Assembly (NCBI GenBank): GCA_021604525.1
Contig: BQJD01000015.1
Location: 18,660 to 82,659, forward strand
Direction of reading: 5' to 3'
DNA length: 64,000 nucleotides
Source of the DNA: a marine bacterium B5-7
Lineage (GTDB): Bacteria > Pseudomonadota > Gammaproteobacteria > Arenicellales > CAJQKF01
Under the pieces are notes generated by a model. It did no database searches, was not told the DNA's origin, and saw only the letters and a list, made by a program, of their open reading frames with translations. The translations under genes and the position numbers were made by a program. The number at the start of each line of letters is the position of its first letter. The first letter of the stretch is position 1. This document shows, piece by piece, positions 25,849-34,748 of the stretch.

Positions 25849-26772
25849 ATGCATTTCACGGTCCGGCAACTACAGGTCTTCGAGGCGGTTGCCCGCCATT
25901 TAAGCTTCACCAGGGCGGCGGAGGAATTACATTTGACGCAGCCGGCAGTATCCATGCAAATCAAGCAGCTCGAATCATCTGTCGATTTGCCTTTATTCGA
26001 ACAGGTTGGCAAGAAAATCTATCTCACCGAGCCGGGCTGCGTGCTGCTGTCCCATGCACGTTCGGTAATCGAGTGTCTCAATAGAGCGCGCAACGAGCTT
26101 AACGACATGCGTGGGACGGATCGTGGTGTATTGCGTATCGGCGTGGTGTCGACAGTCAACTATTTCGCCGCCAGGCTGTTGGCTGAATTTAACCGTCGTT
26201 ACAACGATGTGGACATTACCCTGGATGTTACAAACCGTCGCGAGATACTGCAAAAACTCGAGCGTAACGAACCCGATATTGTATTAATGGGCGAGCCACC
26301 CGCAGAGATCGATCTCGTTTCCAGACCGTTTAAAATTAATCCGCTGGTGTTGATTGCTGCTCCCGGCCATCCCCTGGCCAGGCGAAAACGCGTTAATCCG
26401 AAAGATTTGACCGGCAAGACATTTGTCGTTCGCGAAACAGGTTCCGGAACGCGAAATGCCATGGAACGTAGTTTCAAGGATGCTGGAATCGTGCCTGGCC
26501 GTACCATGGAAATGACCGGCAACGAGACCATCAAGCAGGCAGTGGAGGCTGGCATCGGTCTCGCTGTGGTGTCACGCCACACAATCGAACTTGAACTCGA
26601 TGCAGGAAGGCTGGTTGAGCTGAATGCGACCGGTTTTCCAATCAATCGGAAATGGTACATCGTCCACCGGGTCGGTAAGCGTCTGTCGCCAACAGCAAAG
26701 GAATTTCTCGACTTTGTGCTATCTCATGGTGATCTGGATCAAATCAGTCACGATAATCCAATAAAAGCCTGA
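25849..26772 (+). CDS. cbbR: LysR-family regulator, CbbR-like
   Basis: The 307-residue protein starts FTVRQLQVFEAVARHLSFTRAAEELHLTQ and continues PAVSMQIKQLE, the typical CbbR N-terminus, with an effector domain containing MGEPPAEID and a GSGTRNAMERSF segment. The ATG at 25849 is preferred because AGGAG precedes it; an upstream start would add 17 residues outside the fold. Its divergent position to phosphoribulokinase strongly supports CbbR. The AT-rich intergenic stretch near 25748-25782 is the likely binding region. Confidence 0.88.
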   Translation: MHFTVRQLQVFEAVARHLSFTRAAEELHLTQPAVSMQIKQLESSVDLPLFEQVGKKIYLTEPGCVLLSHARSVIECLNRARNELNDMRGTDRGVLRIGVVSTVNYFAARLLAEFNRRYNDVDITLDVTNRREILQKLERNEPDIVLMGEPPAEIDLVSRPFKINPLVLIAAPGHPLARRKRVNPKDLTGKTFVVRETGSGTRNAMERSFKDAGIVPGRTMEMTGNETIKQAVEAGIGLAVVSRHTIELELDAGRLVELNATGFPINRKWYIVHRVGKRLSPTAKEFLDFVLSHGDLDQISHDNPIKA

Positions 26773-26779
26773 AAAATCG

Positions 26780-26793
26780 TTGATTCGAATCAA
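26780..26793. promoter_or_regulatory. 14-bp perfect palindrome between lysR and fadL-like genes
   Basis: TTGATTCGAATCAA reads identically on both strands. It lies 8 bases past the LysR stop and 109 before the porin ATG, so it could be an operator for the porin gene. No T-tract follows. Confidence 0.35.
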
Positions 26794-26901
26794 ATCGTTC
26801 ATTGCCTATAAGCAATTCTCTCGCTGATAGTTTTAAAGTGTGGACCTGATCATGTGGTATTTTAACGACCGGTCCAATTCAACAATCGAGCGGGGGTTAC
26901 C

Positions 26902-28194
26902 ATGTTGAAGTCCAAACTTGTCTTGAGTACAGTCGCGGCACTTATCGCCAGCAATCCGGTGTGGGCTACGAACGGATTATTTTCGGAAGGGTTCGGCGCC
27001 AATTCGGGCGCAATGGCTGGAGGCGGTGCAGCACTCGGCCTCGATACCATGGTCGCGGCGACCAATCCTGCGGGGTTGGTCAATATCGGTAAACGCAGTG
27101 ATATCGGTCTTGTTTATTTCTCGCCACGTCGTGAATACACTGTTTCCGGCGCCTTCAGTCCAACATTTCCGCCATTCCCCGGGGATACTGTGGAAAGCGG
27201 TTCGGAATCATTTTTTATCCCCAACTTCGGCTGGAATCGACCCATCGATGACCAGTCTGCATTTGCCATTACCGTATATGGTAATGGCGGAATGAATACC
27301 GACTACTCCGCATTCGACACCATCTTGCCAACCCCGGCCGGGCCGCGGCCGGTGGGTACATTCGGTGGTGGCGATGCCGGTGTCGATTACAATCAGCTTT
27401 TCTTTAACTTGAGTTATGCGCGACGAGTTGCTGAAAGTGTGTCTCTCGGCGTGGGCGGCATCGTTAACTATTCATGGTTTAACATGAAAGGCATTTCCGG
27501 ATTTGCACCGTTCTCGGTCGATTCTGCCAATCTTTCAAATAATGGGAAAGATGATGACTTTGGCTTAGGCGGAATTGTCTCGGCACAGGCCGATTTGGGC
27601 GATCAGTTTTCAGCGTCGTTGTCCTATCAAAGCAAAATCTCAAACACCTTCGACAAGTATGCCGGGTTATTTCCAGGCGGTGGCGAGCTCGATATACCGG
27701 CACGCGTCAATCTCGGCTTCGCCTACAAGGCGAAGTCTGGATCGGCAGTGACGTTTGATATCGAGCAGATTTATTATGAAGACGTCGATGCCATCGGCAA
27801 TTCATCATCCAACCTGTTTGCTTGTGCGGGCGGCGATCCCAGTCAGTGCCTCGGTGGCAGCAACGGTGCCGGATTCGGCTGGAATGACATGACAGTCTAC
27901 AAGCTCGGATTTCAGTGGAAATCTTCCAATGACATGACCTGGCGATTTGGCGTGAGTCATGGCGATCAACCGATCGATCCGCAGGATGTCACACTTAATA
28001 TTCTTGCGCCCGGTGTGATCGAAGATCACATCACGGCCGGTTTCAGCCGCGTGCTTGACGGTGGCCGCGAATTCTCCTTGGCGTTGATGTATGCACCCGA
28101 GGAGTGCGTGTCCGGTCCATCACAGTTTGTTCCCGGGCAATCAGTGGAAATCTGTATGCATCAGCTTGCTCTCAAGGGGCAATATAGCTGGTAG
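26902..28194 (+). CDS. OmpP1/FadL-family outer membrane protein
   Basis: The 430-residue precursor has a signal peptide ending near VWA-TNG (residue 22). The mature N-terminus TNGLFSEGFGANSGAMAGG matches the NGF-type hatch start of FadL, and LDTMVAATNPAGLV follows. The rest is beta-barrel-like and ends in an aromatic residue (YSW). Such porins admit long-chain fatty acids or other hydrophobic compounds such as aromatics. It stands alone, separated from the LysR gene by 129 bases. Confidence 0.92.
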   Translation: MLKSKLVLSTVAALIASNPVWATNGLFSEGFGANSGAMAGGGAALGLDTMVAATNPAGLVNIGKRSDIGLVYFSPRREYTVSGAFSPTFPPFPGDTVESGSESFFIPNFGWNRPIDDQSAFAITVYGNGGMNTDYSAFDTILPTPAGPRPVGTFGGGDAGVDYNQLFFNLSYARRVAESVSLGVGGIVNYSWFNMKGISGFAPFSVDSANLSNNGKDDDFGLGGIVSAQADLGDQFSASLSYQSKISNTFDKYAGLFPGGGELDIPARVNLGFAYKAKSGSAVTFDIEQIYYEDVDAIGNSSSNLFACAGGDPSQCLGGSNGAGFGWNDMTVYKLGFQWKSSNDMTWRFGVSHGDQPIDPQDVTLNILAPGVIEDHITAGFSRVLDGGREFSLALMYAPEECVSGPSQFVPGQSVEICMHQLALKGQYSW

Positions 28195-28376
28195 TATTTT
28201 TATCCACATCGCCTTAAGCGTATTCAATAGGCGAGGGTGACTTGGTTAGCGTGGTCAAAATGATCCGTGGCGGCTGTCACTTGTACCTGACATCGTGGAA
28301 CAACTTGCCCGGGCAATCTCAATGCCCTACATAAGAAAGAAGGTATAAAAATAAAGTTTTGCGCGTCGCGCGCCCA

Positions 28377-28404
28377 GTTTGTATAAAATGGTTTGTATAA
28401 AATG
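28377..28404. repeat. 14-bp perfect tandem duplication
   Basis: GTTTGTATAAAATG occurs twice back to back at 28377-28390 and 28391-28404, upstream of the PilT-like gene. Each copy holds a TATAAA. It follows a GC-rich dyad-like stretch (GCGCGTCGCGCGC). Confidence 0.7.
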
Positions 28405-28473
28405 ATAGAAATATAAAAATTGGGCTATTCGATATGGATGTGAGAGTCGCCCTCCTGACGGTAATTGGCACAC

Positions 28474-29685
28474 ATGTTTGGAAAATCGCAGTCGCTCACC
28501 GGATCGCCCAATAACACCATTACCCGCGATGCACGTAACGCGTCGACGACCACAACGAACGATGACACGCAATCAGCACTGTCGCGAGAGGACATCAATC
28601 ATGATCGCTTGAGGTTCGTCGAAAACCTGGTTCGGATTGCAGTCGACAAGGGCGGATCGGATATTCACCTGCGCGTGGGTTGCGCTCCGGTTATCCGAAT
28701 CGATGGCGATCTGGTGCCAATCGAATCGTCCAGTACCATTAGTGTTGGCGAGATGGAAGGCATCGTTAGTGTCATGCTGCGCGAAAATGAGCGCAGGATG
28801 CTGGATGAAAACCGTCAGATAGACACATCACTGGGTCTGGCATCTATTGGGCGGATTCGTATCAACGTATTCTTCCAGCGTGGCACCATGGCGGTTGCCA
28901 TTCGCATTATCAAAACCAGTATTCCGACGCCGGAAGAGCTCGGTTTGCCGGAGGTTGTTTATAAGCTCGCCCGATTGCGCAGTGGCCTGGTGTTGTCCAC
29001 CGGGGCCACCGGTAGCGGCAAATCCACCACCCTTGCTTCACTTCTCAATGAGATAAACAAGCGATATCCGAAGCACATTATTACGATTGAAGACCCGATC
29101 GAATTTTTATTTCGGGATGTAAAATCGATCGTCGCGCAGCGTGAAATCGGCATTGATGCAGTCACGTTTTCAGATGCCATGGCGGCAGCCTTGCGGGAAG
29201 ATCCGGACGTTATCATGTTGTCGGACATGCGTGATTACCAGTCGATGGAATTTGCCATGAACGCCGCCGAGACCGGACATCTTGTGCTCGGTACCCTGCA
29301 TGCGCCGACCGCGCCCGATGCCATTAATCGAATTGTCGGCTCATTTCCTGCCGAGGCGCAAAACACCATTCGCACCAAGCTGTCGCAAAACCTCAAGGCG
29401 GTGCTGGGACAGCGTCTACTGCCCCTTAAGGACAGCAGTGGGCGGGTACTCGCCTCCGAGGTCATGATTGTGACGCCACGAATTCAGGAGCTCATACTTG
29501 ATCCCGAAAAAGTCGGTGAGATCGCTGATTTGATGAGAAAGAGTAAATCGGTGGACGGTGTGGTGTCATTCGATCACAACATTTTCGAGCTGTATTGTAA
29601 TCAGCGAATCAGCGAAGAAGTGGCTATACGATATTCCACCAGCCCCAATGACATGGGCCTGAAGGTACGCGGCTTCGCAAACTGA
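28474..29685 (+). CDS. pilT: PilT-like type IV pilus retraction ATPase
   Basis: The 403-residue protein belongs to the PilT/GspE ATPases: N-terminal PAS-like NLVRIAVDKGGSDIHLRVG, Walker A GATGSGKST, Asp box ALREDPDVIM and His box GHLVLGTLHAPT. The N-terminal 45 residues are polar and extra. Where PilT and PilU have a conserved Gly-Glu before the MRD/IRD of Walker B, this protein has SDMRD followed by Tyr-Gln-Ser. It may therefore be a diverged paralogue (PilU or another accessory ATPase) rather than the main PilT. It stands about 11 kb from pilMNOPQ. Confidence 0.85.
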   Translation: MFGKSQSLTGSPNNTITRDARNASTTTTNDDTQSALSREDINHDRLRFVENLVRIAVDKGGSDIHLRVGCAPVIRIDGDLVPIESSSTISVGEMEGIVSVMLRENERRMLDENRQIDTSLGLASIGRIRINVFFQRGTMAVAIRIIKTSIPTPEELGLPEVVYKLARLRSGLVLSTGATGSGKSTTLASLLNEINKRYPKHIITIEDPIEFLFRDVKSIVAQREIGIDAVTFSDAMAAALREDPDVIMLSDMRDYQSMEFAMNAAETGHLVLGTLHAPTAPDAINRIVGSFPAEAQNTIRTKLSQNLKAVLGQRLLPLKDSSGRVLASEVMIVTPRIQELILDPEKVGEIADLMRKSKSVDGVVSFDHNIFELYCNQRISEEVAIRYSTSPNDMGLKVRGFAN

Positions 29686-29950
29686 CCGGTTGTAATTCGA
29701 CAAATTGGTTGAATTATCGGACCGCCCCTTACCGGAGAGGGTGGAAAACCTTCGAGATGGTAGGCTTTCAAACACCAGCAGAACGTCATAAACTCATCCT
29801 ATGCAGCAAATGAAGCGATTGCTCGTCGTTACCGTTTGGTTGTCATTTGCCACGTATCAATAAAATCTACTCATCACCAACCACGATAGAAGGTAAGCGC
29901 CACGCCGGTTACTGTGTTCAGCGTTAGAGGTATCTCAAGGTTTTCCCGTT

Positions 29951-30862
29951 ATGGCTGATAGACGATTACAGGTTTTCTCAACGGTTGCGCGATTGCTCAG
30001 CTTCACCAAAGCGGCAGAATCTCTCCACATGACGCAGCCGGCGGTCACGTTCCAGATCCGCCAGCTTGAGGATTATTTTAATACCCGGTTGTTCGATCGC
30101 ACCCACAATCGTATCAGCCTGACCCATGCCGGTGAGCTGGTTAAGACCTACGCCGAACAAATCATATCGCTGTACAGCGAAATGGATAACGAGGTGCGCA
30201 AACTGACCGGTGACGTACTTGGGCCACTGGTTCTCGGTGCCAGCACAACCATCGGCGATTACATGGTGCCGGCATTGCTTGGTCAGTACCAGGTAAAATT
30301 TCCCGAAGTCTCGGTGCGCCTTAACATCGCCAACACCCTTGGCATTATCCACATGGTGGAAAATAACGAGATTGATATCGGTATCGTCGAGGGGCCGGTC
30401 AGTAATCGTAATCTGGTAACCCGGGTGTGCTGGAATGACGAACTGGTGGCCGTCGCGGCGCCCGATCATCCATTGGCCGTAAATGATGTGGTCGATATTA
30501 CCGAGATTTTCAAACATCCGTTTATCTCACGGGAAGAAGGCTCCGGTACTCGCGAGGTGATCGAGGATTACATGGCAGAGCACCATGTTGATCCCGGCGA
30601 TGTGCATTCGGTTATGGAGTTCGGCGGGCCGGAATCCATCAAAAGCGCGGTGTCCGTAGGTCTTGGAGTGTCCATTTTGTCCGTCGCCACGCTGGAGAAG
30701 GAACTGGCGCTCGGCACATTAAAGGCCATGAGCCTGTCGACACCCTTGATGCGGCCATTCACCATTGTTTATCAGCGGCAGAAATTTCGGCTGCGGGCAA
30801 TGGAAGAATTCCTCGAATTCATTGAGGCGCATTGCGAGCAGAAAAAAGCCAGGGCCAAATAG
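29951..30862 (+). CDS. LysR-family transcriptional regulator
   Basis: The 303-residue protein begins LQVFSTVARLLSFTKAAESL and MTQPAVTFQIRQLED, a strong LysR helix-turn-helix, followed by a CysB-like effector domain with REEGSGTREVIEDYMAEH. It is most like the CbbR/CysB branch. Its stop overlaps the GTG of a small gene by one base, so the two are coupled. Targets are not obvious; no divergent gene lies upstream. Confidence 0.92.
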   Translation: MADRRLQVFSTVARLLSFTKAAESLHMTQPAVTFQIRQLEDYFNTRLFDRTHNRISLTHAGELVKTYAEQIISLYSEMDNEVRKLTGDVLGPLVLGASTTIGDYMVPALLGQYQVKFPEVSVRLNIANTLGIIHMVENNEIDIGIVEGPVSNRNLVTRVCWNDELVAVAAPDHPLAVNDVVDITEIFKHPFISREEGSGTREVIEDYMAEHHVDPGDVHSVMEFGGPESIKSAVSVGLGVSILSVATLEKELALGTLKAMSLSTPLMRPFTIVYQRQKFRLRAMEEFLEFIEAHCEQKKARAK

Positions 30863-31230
30863 TGGGCGACCACCGTGAGCAGCTATTACTGGCTCGGTTC
30901 AACGCGCTGCCCGACGCGGACAAGGACACCCTGCTCGATTTCCTGGCATTCCTCTACGATCGATCGGGCGGTGATAAATATCCGGCTGCGATAGTCCAAC
31001 CGCTTGACATCGAACGGCCGGAATCCGAGACCGTGGTTGCAGCGATGCGTCGTTTGACAAAGACGTACTCGATGCTGGATATCGATACGTTATTCAAGCA
31101 GGCCGGCGTGTTGATGTCAGAGCACCTGATTGGCCAACGGCCGGCGGTGCAGGTCATCGATGATCTGGAGACCCTGTTTCGGCAACGCTACCAGGAAATG
31201 GCGGGTAGCGCTGACGATTCAATTCAATGA
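30862..31230 (+). CDS. Small protein coupled to a LysR gene, function unknown
   Basis: A 122-residue helical protein translated from a GTG that shares one base with the LysR stop. It begins with LLLARFNALPDADKDTLLDFLAFL and ends in LETLFRQRYQEM. No signal peptide or Cys is seen. The RF-LP-LLDFL start resembles short conserved proteins next to LysR genes, but I know no function. Translational coupling suggests it works with the regulator. Confidence 0.78.
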   Translation: MGDHREQLLLARFNALPDADKDTLLDFLAFLYDRSGGDKYPAAIVQPLDIERPESETVVAAMRRLTKTYSMLDIDTLFKQAGVLMSEHLIGQRPAVQVIDDLETLFRQRYQEMAGSADDSIQ

Positions 31231-31361
31231 CATGCCTTGCTAGCGGCCGAATATCTCCCCGCCCGTTTTCCACAATGAACATCGTCCGATGTTGCCCGAT
31301 TGCGAAATCCGGACGAACGTGGAAGAATATCACGACAAATTTACAGTTTCTTTTCAATATC

Positions 31362-31874
31362 ATGCAACGCTTCACCGTATCCACAAAGCTGGACTCTGAA
31401 GGGTATCGCGCGAATGTCGCGATCGTGATCTGCAATGATTTGGGAAAAGTGCTCTGGGCGCGACGTACGCGACGCGACGGCTGGCAGTTTCCCCAGGGCG
31501 GTGTGGAGCGCGACGAGACAGTCGAAGACGCTGCTTTTCGGGAGTTATATGAAGAGGTCGGGCTTTCCCGCGAGCATGTTCGGCTGGTTGGTCGGACTCA
31601 ATCCTGGCTCAAGTACGACGTTCCACGATTTCATCTTGCACCTCGACGCAATGCCTTTCGTGGTCAGAAACAGCTATGGTTTCTATTCGAGCTGGTGGGC
31701 GAAGATTCAGATGTTCGGTTGGACTGCGTTTCACGTCCCGAATTCGATCGCTGGCGCTGGGTAGACTACTGGGACCCGGTTGACCGGATTGTCGAGTTCA
31801 AGCGCAATGTCTACCAGCGCGCACTGGAAGAGCTTGCACCGCTGATGTCGCAGTTCACCGGAGTGACGCGATAG
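31362..31874 (+). CDS. rppH: RNA pyrophosphohydrolase (Nudix)
   Basis: The 170-residue enzyme carries the Nudix box GGVERDETVEDAAFRELYEEVG near residues 43-64, preceded by GWQFPQ, plus RppH-typical RANVAIVICN and QKQLWFLFEL. It converts 5'-triphosphate mRNA ends to monophosphates, triggering decay. The ATG at 31362 matches the family start; longer upstream reading frame is not homologous. It converges on the unknown secreted-protein gene with four bases between stops. Confidence 0.95.
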   Translation: MQRFTVSTKLDSEGYRANVAIVICNDLGKVLWARRTRRDGWQFPQGGVERDETVEDAAFRELYEEVGLSREHVRLVGRTQSWLKYDVPRFHLAPRRNAFRGQKQLWFLFELVGEDSDVRLDCVSRPEFDRWRWVDYWDPVDRIVEFKRNVYQRALEELAPLMSQFTGVTR

Positions 31875-31878
31875 TCTT

Positions 31879-32502
31879 TTAGTCTTGTTTCGGATTGTCT
31901 TCGCGGGCGAAGACAATCATCTGGTAAACCGTTCCTGATTTATACACGATACCCAGGCCACGAGTGGTATAGCGCTGCTGATTATCGACGATCTCGTCAG
32001 GCTGGCCGTAAATCAGATGCACCTGATATTCCGGCATACCGTAAGCAACACCTTCCGGTGTTGAAAATCCGTTACGACCCTGTACGCCGATTTCCTCAAC
32101 CGTTTTGTCGCCGGTAACCTGTATATAGGTATCGGTATCCGACTTGTAAACCAGCGTTGTGCGACGTTTAATAATACCGCTGCGATCATGACGATACGGC
32201 TCACCCCATAATTGTGGCACGCTGGCGATGGGCGCGCCGATTCGAACCTTGTCGAGGCCGACCCCGGGAACGATATTGACCACCCGGTCGAGGTAACGCA
32301 AAACGGCCTCGCGGGTACTGGTATTTGTTGTCTCGGCGGTGAGTCCCGGTTCACTGATGGTGATGGCCAGCAGCATGATCGCGACTGCAGCAGGTAAGCG
32401 ACGACTCACCGGGCGCATCCGTTTTAGTATCTGATTCAGCCATGATCGACGGGTAAGCCGAAGCCATGGCATGGTGATGATTTGAAATCTTCGGCGTTGC
32501 AT
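31879..32502 (-). CDS. Exported protein of unknown function downstream of heptose adenylyltransferase
   Basis: The reading frame encodes up to 207 residues. A signal-like segment is MRPVSRRLPAAVAIMLLAI, so the ATG at 32418 may be the true start; 32472 and 32502 are alternatives and none has a strong ribosome-binding site. The mature part has VRIGAPIASVPQLWGEPYR and GMPEYQVHLIYGQPDEIV, reminiscent of small periplasmic repeat proteins built of G-x-P segments. It follows the heptose gene by one base in the same direction. No family recognised. Confidence 0.72.
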   Translation of the reverse strand: MQRRRFQIITMPWLRLTRRSWLNQILKRMRPVSRRLPAAVAIMLLAITISEPGLTAETTNTSTREAVLRYLDRVVNIVPGVGLDKVRIGAPIASVPQLWGEPYRHDRSGIIKRRTTLVYKSDTDTYIQVTGDKTVEEIGVQGRNGFSTPEGVAYGMPEYQVHLIYGQPDEIVDNQQRYTTRGLGIVYKSGTVYQMIVFAREDNPKQD

Positions 32503-32503
32503 T

Positions 32504-33004
32504 TCAGGGCAACGTAAACACGTTATGAAATGCCTTGATGCGGTCGGCGAGTGCGGTGGTGGAGCGCTGATAACGAATCGGTATCGAATGAACTTCGCCA
32601 CCGTATTCGCGTACTACGTCAGCACCGACGATCAGATCCACCGACCAGTCGCCACCCTTGACCAGGTGGTCCGGTCGCAATGCACGAATCAGCTCGATGG
32701 GTGTTTCATCATCAAAACCGATCACCGCTCCGACCGATTCGAGACTCGCGACCACCAGCATGCGGTCTTGCTGATTATTGTAGGGCCGGTCGTCGCCCTT
32801 GCCGAGATTGCGGATGGACCGATCGCTGTTAACACCGACGATCAGCGTCTTGCCGAAACTGGCCGCCTGCGCGAGATAATCGACATGCCCAAGATGCAGC
32901 AGGTCGAAACAACCGTTGGTGAAGACGACGGGTCGTTCAAGTTCGGCAATGTGCGATTCGAAAGCCGAGAGATTCTCGTAAGTTTTTAATTCATATCGCA
33001 GCAT
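32504..33004 (-). CDS. rfaE2: Heptose 1-phosphate adenylyltransferase (RfaE2/HldE C-domain type)
   Basis: The 166-residue protein shows the nucleotidyltransferase signature FTNGCFDLLHLGHVDYL near 27-43 and the ISSTK-like RSTTALADRI near the end. It adenylylates D-glycero-beta-D-manno-heptose 1-phosphate for LPS core synthesis. Here it is a stand-alone domain, whereas enterics fuse it to the HldE kinase. The ATG at 33004 is preferred; one at 33028 would add eight residues. Confidence 0.92.
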   Translation of the reverse strand: MLRYELKTYENLSAFESHIAELERPVVFTNGCFDLLHLGHVDYLAQAASFGKTLIVGVNSDRSIRNLGKGDDRPYNNQQDRMLVVASLESVGAVIGFDDETPIELIRALRPDHLVKGGDWSVDLIVGADVVREYGGEVHSIPIRYQRSTTALADRIKAFHNVFTLP

Positions 33005-33080
33005 CGCAATCCTCCCATGCGGGAACACCCCGGTAACTCGCTGTTGTTATGGCGACTGCACTCATCTGCGCTGAGTATGA

Positions 33081-33683
33081 CTATATATACTCGAATACCT
33101 TGACTATACGCGTCACGCCACGCAGTCGCCTGGTTGCTTCAACCGCCGCATCGGCCTCTTCGCGGGTGACCACACCCATCATATAGACGGTGCCACGTTC
33201 GGTCACCACCTTCACACGATCTGCGCTGACCCCCGAGTTGACGGCCAGTACGCTTTTTACCTTGGTGGTAATCCATGAGTCACTCACATGACTGGACACG
33301 CTGGTTTTGGGTGCGACATTCAGTTGATTTATAACCTGACGAGCTTCGGAGTAACCCCTTGCAATAGCAACCGCGCGGCGCCCCTGTTGATGATCCGGTA
33401 CTTCACCGGTGAGCAGAACTATGCCGTTCATGGAAGTGACGCTAAGATGTGCATCATCACTGATCTGGCTGTCCTGTTTTAAGGAACTGCGAATTTTCAT
33501 CTCAACCGAATTATCGTCTACGTAGGTACCAAGAGTGCGTCGATCCCGGGCAATATCAACACTAACAACAGCCACCGCTCCAACCGCTGCAACCGCGCAG
33601 CCACCGAGGTAGGCGGCCAGCATCACGCAGATCAGCAAGCCGGTAAAGGGATGTTTTTCACAAACCGTATTGTGTCTCGACAT
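33081..33683 (-). CDS. dolP: BON-domain lipoprotein DolP
   Basis: The 200-residue lipoprotein precursor has a signal peptide with lipobox LGGC (Cys29). Two BON domains follow (about 60-125 and 137-198), including VLLTGEVPDHQQGRRAV and VYMMGVVTREEADAAV. DolP (YraP) binds anionic phospholipid at division sites and supports outer-membrane integrity. The order lpoA-yraN-diaA-dolP is the same as in E. coli, which supports the name. Confidence 0.93.
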   Translation of the reverse strand: MSRHNTVCEKHPFTGLLICVMLAAYLGGCAVAAVGAVAVVSVDIARDRRTLGTYVDDNSVEMKIRSSLKQDSQISDDAHLSVTSMNGIVLLTGEVPDHQQGRRAVAIARGYSEARQVINQLNVAPKTSVSSHVSDSWITTKVKSVLAVNSGVSADRVKVVTERGTVYMMGVVTREEADAAVEATRRLRGVTRIVKVFEYI

Positions 33684-33703
33684 GAGTGTTCCTCCTGATC
33701 TGT

Positions 33704-34303
33704 TCAGTCGTTAACGGCGTGTTTGAGAAAATGACTTTCGATTATGGCGCACAGGCAATGGATAATGACCGCATGCGCTTCCTGAATATGTGCTGTCACA
33801 TCGTTGGCTACGCACAGTAACATGTCATGGTCGCCACGAAGTCTGGCGCAGACACCGCCATCGCGACCGCTGAGAAGTATTGTTGTTACACCGGCATCAC
33901 CGGCGGCCTGCATGGCCTTCAAAATATTTCGTGAGTTGCCCGATGTAGTGATGGCCAGCAGGATATCTCCGCGTCGACCGAATGCCGTGACCTGTTTAGA
34001 GAACACATCGTCATAGTGATAATCGTTGGCGATGGCGGTCAATGTGGCGACATCGGCATTCAACGCAATTGCTGCAAGCGGTATGCGATCGTCACGATAG
34101 CGATTGACCAGCTCGGCAGTGAAATGCAGGGCATCACTGGCTGAACCGCCATTGCCGCAGGCGAGGATCCGGCCGCCTTCCTCAAGGCAACGAATCATCT
34201 GCCCGGCGGCTTTAAGAATATCCTCGTCGAGATCGTTGACCGCAGCGATGATGACATCAGTAGATCGTTGTGCATGGGCGCGAATTGCGTCGACCGTTTT
34301 CAT
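33704..34303 (-). CDS. diaA: DiaA/GmhA-family SIS-domain protein
   Basis: The 199-residue protein has an SIS fold: ILACGNGGSASDALHFTAEL near 46-65 and LLAITTSGNSRNILKAMQAA near 107-126. DiaA binds DnaA and stimulates replication initiation; the paralogue GmhA is phosphoheptose isomerase. Position between yraN and dolP favours DiaA, but a heptose gene 0.7 kb away keeps GmhA possible. The ATG at 34303 is chosen as the family start. Confidence 0.9.
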   Translation of the reverse strand: MKTVDAIRAHAQRSTDVIIAAVNDLDEDILKAAGQMIRCLEEGGRILACGNGGSASDALHFTAELVNRYRDDRIPLAAIALNADVATLTAIANDYHYDDVFSKQVTAFGRRGDILLAITTSGNSRNILKAMQAAGDAGVTTILLSGRDGGVCARLRGDHDMLLCVANDVTAHIQEAHAVIIHCLCAIIESHFLKHAVND

Positions 34304-34380
34304 TATTTGTGGGGCTCGCTGGATAAATACAGATTGTCGGGTGATCGGGTCATGTGCAGATATCGGCGTGGTGTTTCGAT

Positions 34381-34743
34381 TTAGTAGAACGCATCGGCAA
34401 TCCACTCCGTACGCGATGCTGTTCGATCACCGGTTACAGTGACCACATCGAAACGGCAGGACTCAGAGAAACTCTTTCCCTTGCTGGCAAGATAATACTC
34501 GGCGGTCTTGCGAATTCGCTCTCGCTTACTGGCGTTAATGGTTTCGGCCGGATGTCCGAAGGCGGTGCTGCGGCGCAAGCGAACTTCAACGAATACCAAC
34601 GTATCTTTTTCGCGCATGATCAGGTCTATTTCACCATAGCGACTGGAATAATTTTTTTCCACCAGCTTCATGCCGTGTTTTTTTAAATGCATGCCCGCCT
34701 GGCGTTCGGCCCAGGCGCCATCAATGAGATGTCGGGATGACAC
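34381..34743 (-). CDS. yraN: UPF0102/YraN-family protein
   Basis: The 120-residue protein has the YraN endonuclease-like core: LIDGAWAERQAGMHLKKHG, NYSSRYGEIDLIMRE and LVFVEVRLRRSTAFG. The E-x-D and E-V-R/K arrangement is that of the restriction endonuclease-like fold. Its cellular role is not settled. It lies five bases downstream of lpoA, as in E. coli, and appears complete. Confidence 0.93.
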   Translation of the reverse strand: MSSRHLIDGAWAERQAGMHLKKHGMKLVEKNYSSRYGEIDLIMREKDTLVFVEVRLRRSTAFGHPAETINASKRERIRKTAEYYLASKGKSFSESCRFDVVTVTGDRTASRTEWIADAFY

Positions 34744-34748
34744 AATCT

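Noticed and set aside
24681..26772. Claim that the organism is autotrophic
   Set aside because: Phosphoribulokinase and CbbR alone do not prove it; no RuBisCO is in the window and some heterotrophs carry phosphoribulokinase.
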